Position numbers and translations under genes: made by a program. Source: Nitrospiraceae bacterium (GTDB taxonomy: Bacteria > Nitrospirota > Nitrospiria > Nitrospirales > UBA8639). From it: 64,000 nt of DNA. The notes beneath the pieces are model-generated. The model did not search any database, was not told where the DNA came from, and saw only the letters and a list, made by a program, of their open reading frames with translations. The DNA lies in contig JACKFF010000007.1 in the NCBI GenBank assembly GCA_020632595.1, positions 1 through 64,000 on the forward strand, given 5' to 3'. This document shows, piece by piece, positions 61,671 to 64,000 of this stretch; the first letter of the stretch is position 1; each line of letters begins with the position of its first letter.

Positions 61671-61720
61671 TGCACCTCCATAGGAACAATGATACTACCA
61701 TTTTATGTGTTACAGTCCAC
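60615..61720 (-). mobile_element. Insertion sequence of the IS630 family (1106 bp)
   Basis: Ends GTGGATCGTAACA (60615-60627) and TGTTACAGTCCAC (61708-61720) are inverted repeats with 11 of 13 matches. TA dinucleotides at 60613-60614 and 61721-61722 are the target duplication typical of the IS630/Tc1 group. One intact transposase gene fills the element on the minus strand. Confidence 0.9.
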
Positions 61721-61801
61721 TAGTACGATGAGTGATATTCATCATGTGAGAACACTTTGAGATGTTCTTTTTATAGCAGCAAATATCAGAGTAGTCAGAC
61801 C

Positions 61802-62113
61802 ATGTTGAAAGTCATCCAAACTTTTTTAAGTATTGCGGTGGTAATGGTATTGTTGGTGGGGTGCCAATCTATGACCGGACAGACCTCTGGCGATTACGTT
61901 GATGATGCCAGTGTAACTGCCGCTGTGAAAACCAAACTCGCCAATCAACAACCCTCTACATTGTCCCGAGTAGAGGTTGAAACTGTAAAGGGCGTTGTTC
62001 ATCTCATGGGTGTGGCCAAAACTGAAGGGGACAAAGCAGAGGCGGGCCGTCTGACAACGCAAGTCAGAGGCGTCAAGCGAGTGGACAACGATCTGACGGT
62101 TCAATCTCCTTAG
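61802..62113 (+). CDS. BON-domain lipoprotein
   Basis: Encodes 103 residues from ATG 61802 (a longer in-frame start at 61757 lacks a signal-like N-terminus). Signal peptide VIQTFLSIAVVMVLLVGC ends in the lipobox LVGC, so the mature Cys is lipidated. The rest is one BON domain (about 35-100): DDASVTAAVKTKLANQQPSTLSRVEVETVKGVVHLMGVAKTEGDKAEAGRLTTQVRGVKRVDNDLTV. Related to OsmY/Dlp-type envelope proteins that bind membranes or stabilise the envelope under stress. Located just after the IS630 insertion, 79 bp from its right end, so its promoter may be affected. Confidence 0.85.
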   Translation: MLKVIQTFLSIAVVMVLLVGCQSMTGQTSGDYVDDASVTAAVKTKLANQQPSTLSRVEVETVKGVVHLMGVAKTEGDKAEAGRLTTQVRGVKRVDNDLTVQSP

Positions 62114-62137
62114 TCTGACCTATCAGGATCCGTAAAT

Positions 62138-62156
62138 CCCCGCCTCCGAGGCGGGG
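62138..62156 (+). terminator. Hairpin after the BON lipoprotein gene
   Basis: CCCCGCC (62138-62144) and GGCGGGG (62150-62156) pair perfectly around TCCGA, 24 bp past the stop. No T-run follows, so strength is uncertain. Confidence 0.6.
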
Positions 62157-62357
62157 TGGGGATTGTTCATCTAAAGAATGGAACCGGAATGTTCAGTCTA
62201 ATGAAAACCAAACTACTCCTGAAATTTTGAATCCAGGGATGTTGCCTGACATTACATATTCCAAGATGGGGATGACGGGTAGGGCGATAATTGAAAAAAA
62301 GGGGTCTCAGAAAAACGACCGTGGTGGATCCGTGCCCTTATCTTCTCGTCGGGAATT

Positions 62358-63899
62358 ATGGGTTTCATCCTACTCCTCCTGGGGGTCACGTCATTTTTTA
62401 TTGATGAGTCATTGCGGGTGTACATTGAATCCAATCTCAATAAACATCTTAAAGACTTTACGGTTAAATTAGGGGCCGTTGATTTTCATCCACTTGGTTT
62501 CTCCATTGACTTTGAAAATTTGACGTTACGACAAGAAACGAATCCGGAGCTTGCTCTACTCATCATTCCATTCTGGAGCGCAAGTATCCAAAGGACACAA
62601 TTATTCAAAATGGAGATTGTCAGTGATCACCTTATTAAAAATGCCAAAGTGGTCTTTGACTACCCTCAGGCCGAAAAAGTGGTCAAAGATAAACCAGACG
62701 TTAAAGCCAAAGATTGGCAAGAGGTCCTATACGCAGTATATCCCGTCACCATTAATACTATTCGAGTAGAAGATAGCTCCTTTTCATATCGGGATCAGTC
62801 TGATCATCCTCCTCTGGAACTGACAAATCTGCAATTAAATGTTGAAAATATACAGAATATGCGTTCGATAAATGGAGGGTATCCCTCAACCGTCCATCTG
62901 GAAGGATCTCTTCACCAAGCAGGATTTGTGAGTGTTTCGGGGAAAGCCAATTTCTTGGCCGAACCGTTTCCCGGGGGATCTGTTGATGTTGACCTGAGCA
63001 ATGTTCAGCTCAAACAGTTTGGTCCCGTCTTCTCTCTGTTTAATGTGGAAGTTTATTCCGGAACCCTAAACGGGCATGGACATGTCGAATATTCCCCATG
63101 GACAAACATGGCAAAAATTGCCAGGTTGGAAATACAAAATCCACACATTACCTATGTGGAGAAACATTCTCCTACGAAGACACAAAAGGCCAAGCAGGAG
63201 TCCCCAACCCGAGACATGGATGATTCACCAAAATCCCAAGACCCGTTCAAGGTAGAAGTGGATTCGGCATCCGTGAACAATGGCGAATTTGGATATAAAG
63301 ATCAAACCACGACTCCCCCATATACGATGTTTATGAATCATGTTGATCTTCAGGTAACAGGGGTGGGGACTCCAAAGATTACCCAGAAGAGGGAATTCAA
63401 ACTTTCTGGAAAATTTATGGGAAAGGGCAAGACATCAATCGATGGAACATTCCGGCCGGAAGTGGAATATCCTGATTTTGATGTAAAAATAAAAATTGAA
63501 AAAACAGATATGACCACCTTAAACGAGGCATTTAAAGCCCTTGCAGGATTTGATGTCAGAAGTGGAAATTTTTCTTTAATTTCTGAATTGCATGCAGACG
63601 AGGGCCGCGTTCAAGGGTATATTAAGCCTTTTTTTGAAAAGCCGGAAATTCATGATTTGTCACAGGACAAAACAGACAATATCTTTCAACAATTATATGA
63701 GGGTGTTGTGGGTGCGGTTGCTTCTCTATTGGAAAATGTACCAAGTGGCGAGGTGGCTACGAAAACCGCTATCACCGGAAATATAAAGGATATCAAGATA
63801 GGAACATGGGAATTGATCTGGAATCTCTTCAGAAATGCGTTTATTGAGGCGATGACACCAGCGTTCGAAAATTTAAAAAAAGTCGGAAAGCACGATTAG
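62358..63899 (+). CDS. DUF748/AsmA-like envelope protein
   Basis: Encodes 513 residues from ATG 62358. One N-terminal TM (FILLLLGVTSFFI), then a long beta-rich periplasmic region typical of DUF748: VYIESNLNKHLKDFTVKLGAVDFHPLGFSIDFENLTLRQ, LYAVYPVTINTIRVEDSSFSYRD, VSVSGKANFLAEPFPGGSVDVDLSNVQLKQFG, KIKIEKTDMTTLNEAFKALAGFDVRSGNFSLISE. A charged linker lies near 270-295. Related to AsmA-type proteins thought to move lipids or help outer membrane assembly. The frame is open upstream to 62295 and reads KRPWWIRALIFSSG, a plausible start of the TM segment, but with no start codon; the true N-terminus may be longer. Confidence 0.75.
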   Translation: MGFILLLLGVTSFFIDESLRVYIESNLNKHLKDFTVKLGAVDFHPLGFSIDFENLTLRQETNPELALLIIPFWSASIQRTQLFKMEIVSDHLIKNAKVVFDYPQAEKVVKDKPDVKAKDWQEVLYAVYPVTINTIRVEDSSFSYRDQSDHPPLELTNLQLNVENIQNMRSINGGYPSTVHLEGSLHQAGFVSVSGKANFLAEPFPGGSVDVDLSNVQLKQFGPVFSLFNVEVYSGTLNGHGHVEYSPWTNMAKIARLEIQNPHITYVEKHSPTKTQKAKQESPTRDMDDSPKSQDPFKVEVDSASVNNGEFGYKDQTTTPPYTMFMNHVDLQVTGVGTPKITQKREFKLSGKFMGKGKTSIDGTFRPEVEYPDFDVKIKIEKTDMTTLNEAFKALAGFDVRSGNFSLISELHADEGRVQGYIKPFFEKPEIHDLSQDKTDNIFQQLYEGVVGAVASLLENVPSGEVATKTAITGNIKDIKIGTWELIWNLFRNAFIEAMTPAFENLKKVGKHD

Positions 63900-64000
63900 G
63901 AATGTTTATTACAACCACAGAGGGAAACCCAGACTGGGGGATTCTTGTGGGGAAGGATGATTCCTCATCCCGGCTGTTCCCTGGACATTGATTCCTCGGA

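Overview
The window reads as a chromosomal segment of a Gram-negative bacterium of moderate GC content. Gene content fits a Nitrospira-like member of the Nitrospirota: a hopanoid-type glycosyltransferase (HpnB), a PstC with a large extra N-terminal propeller domain, long-form PhoX, molybdate uptake genes (nitrite oxidoreductase needs molybdenum) and several small proteins with a familiar Nitrospira look. This assignment is inference; no rRNA, tRNA or other taxonomic marker gene was found.

Layout. 1-1.1 kb: end of an SMP-30/gluconolactonase-like gene and an RpiB-like isomerase lacking two of the usual His residues. 1.7-4.6 kb: a compact island with a 69-residue peptide gene, an MvdC/MvdD-like ATP-grasp ligase gene and a three-TM membrane protein gene (tightly spaced, the last two overlapping), followed by a YEATS-associated-type 3-TM/winged-helix protein. 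This is the best candidate for an undescribed system (graspetide-like RiPP or a conflict system). 4.6-6.3 kb: a decayed REP-associated transposase and a quinone-oxidoreductase-like dehydrogenase. 6.6-11 kb: a minus-strand pair for two secreted phosphatase-type enzymes (phytase-like, then PhoX). 11.9-13.4 kb: a TM0106-type RecB/RNase H nuclease.

13.7-42 kb is a phosphate and polyphosphate super-locus: phoB-phoR, an unusual N-terminally extended pyruvate kinase-like protein, pstS-pstC-pstA-pstB-phoU, a sugar-phosphate nucleotidyltransferase, ppk1 with a CYTH-CHAD gene, an inositol-monophosphatase-like gene, a receiver-less PhoB-type DNA-binding protein, ppx/gppA, and a DUF47-Pit low-affinity phosphate pair. 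Four intergenic sites share a direct-repeat pattern of two 7-mers spaced by 4 nt (xxGTxAC units), the architecture of a Pho box. The locus is broken between phoU and the nucleotidyltransferase by a 5 kb mobile patch: an ISL3 element with intact target duplication, an Slp-type lipoprotein gene, a small conserved gene, two decayed IS3 transposases, and a relic of the 3' end of a second, diverged phoU.

42-51 kb: a bactofilin, SixA phosphatase and ChrA chromate transporter, then a PadR regulator with a clear promoter/operator followed by a TolC-RND-MFP efflux operon. 51.7-57.6 kb: an alginate-export-type porin, modABC, a truncated response regulator and hpnB. 57.9-64 kb: a frameshifted secreted protein gene, NhaA, an intact IS630 element whose transposase stop codon is supplied by its TA target, a BON-domain lipoprotein and a DUF748/AsmA-like protein.

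Functional picture: secreted phosphatases release phosphate, PstSCAB and Pit import it, PhoR-PhoB-PhoU sense and regulate, Ppk1/CHAD/Ppx store and mobilise it as polyphosphate. Molybdate uptake, Na+/H+ exchange and efflux follow as separate modules.
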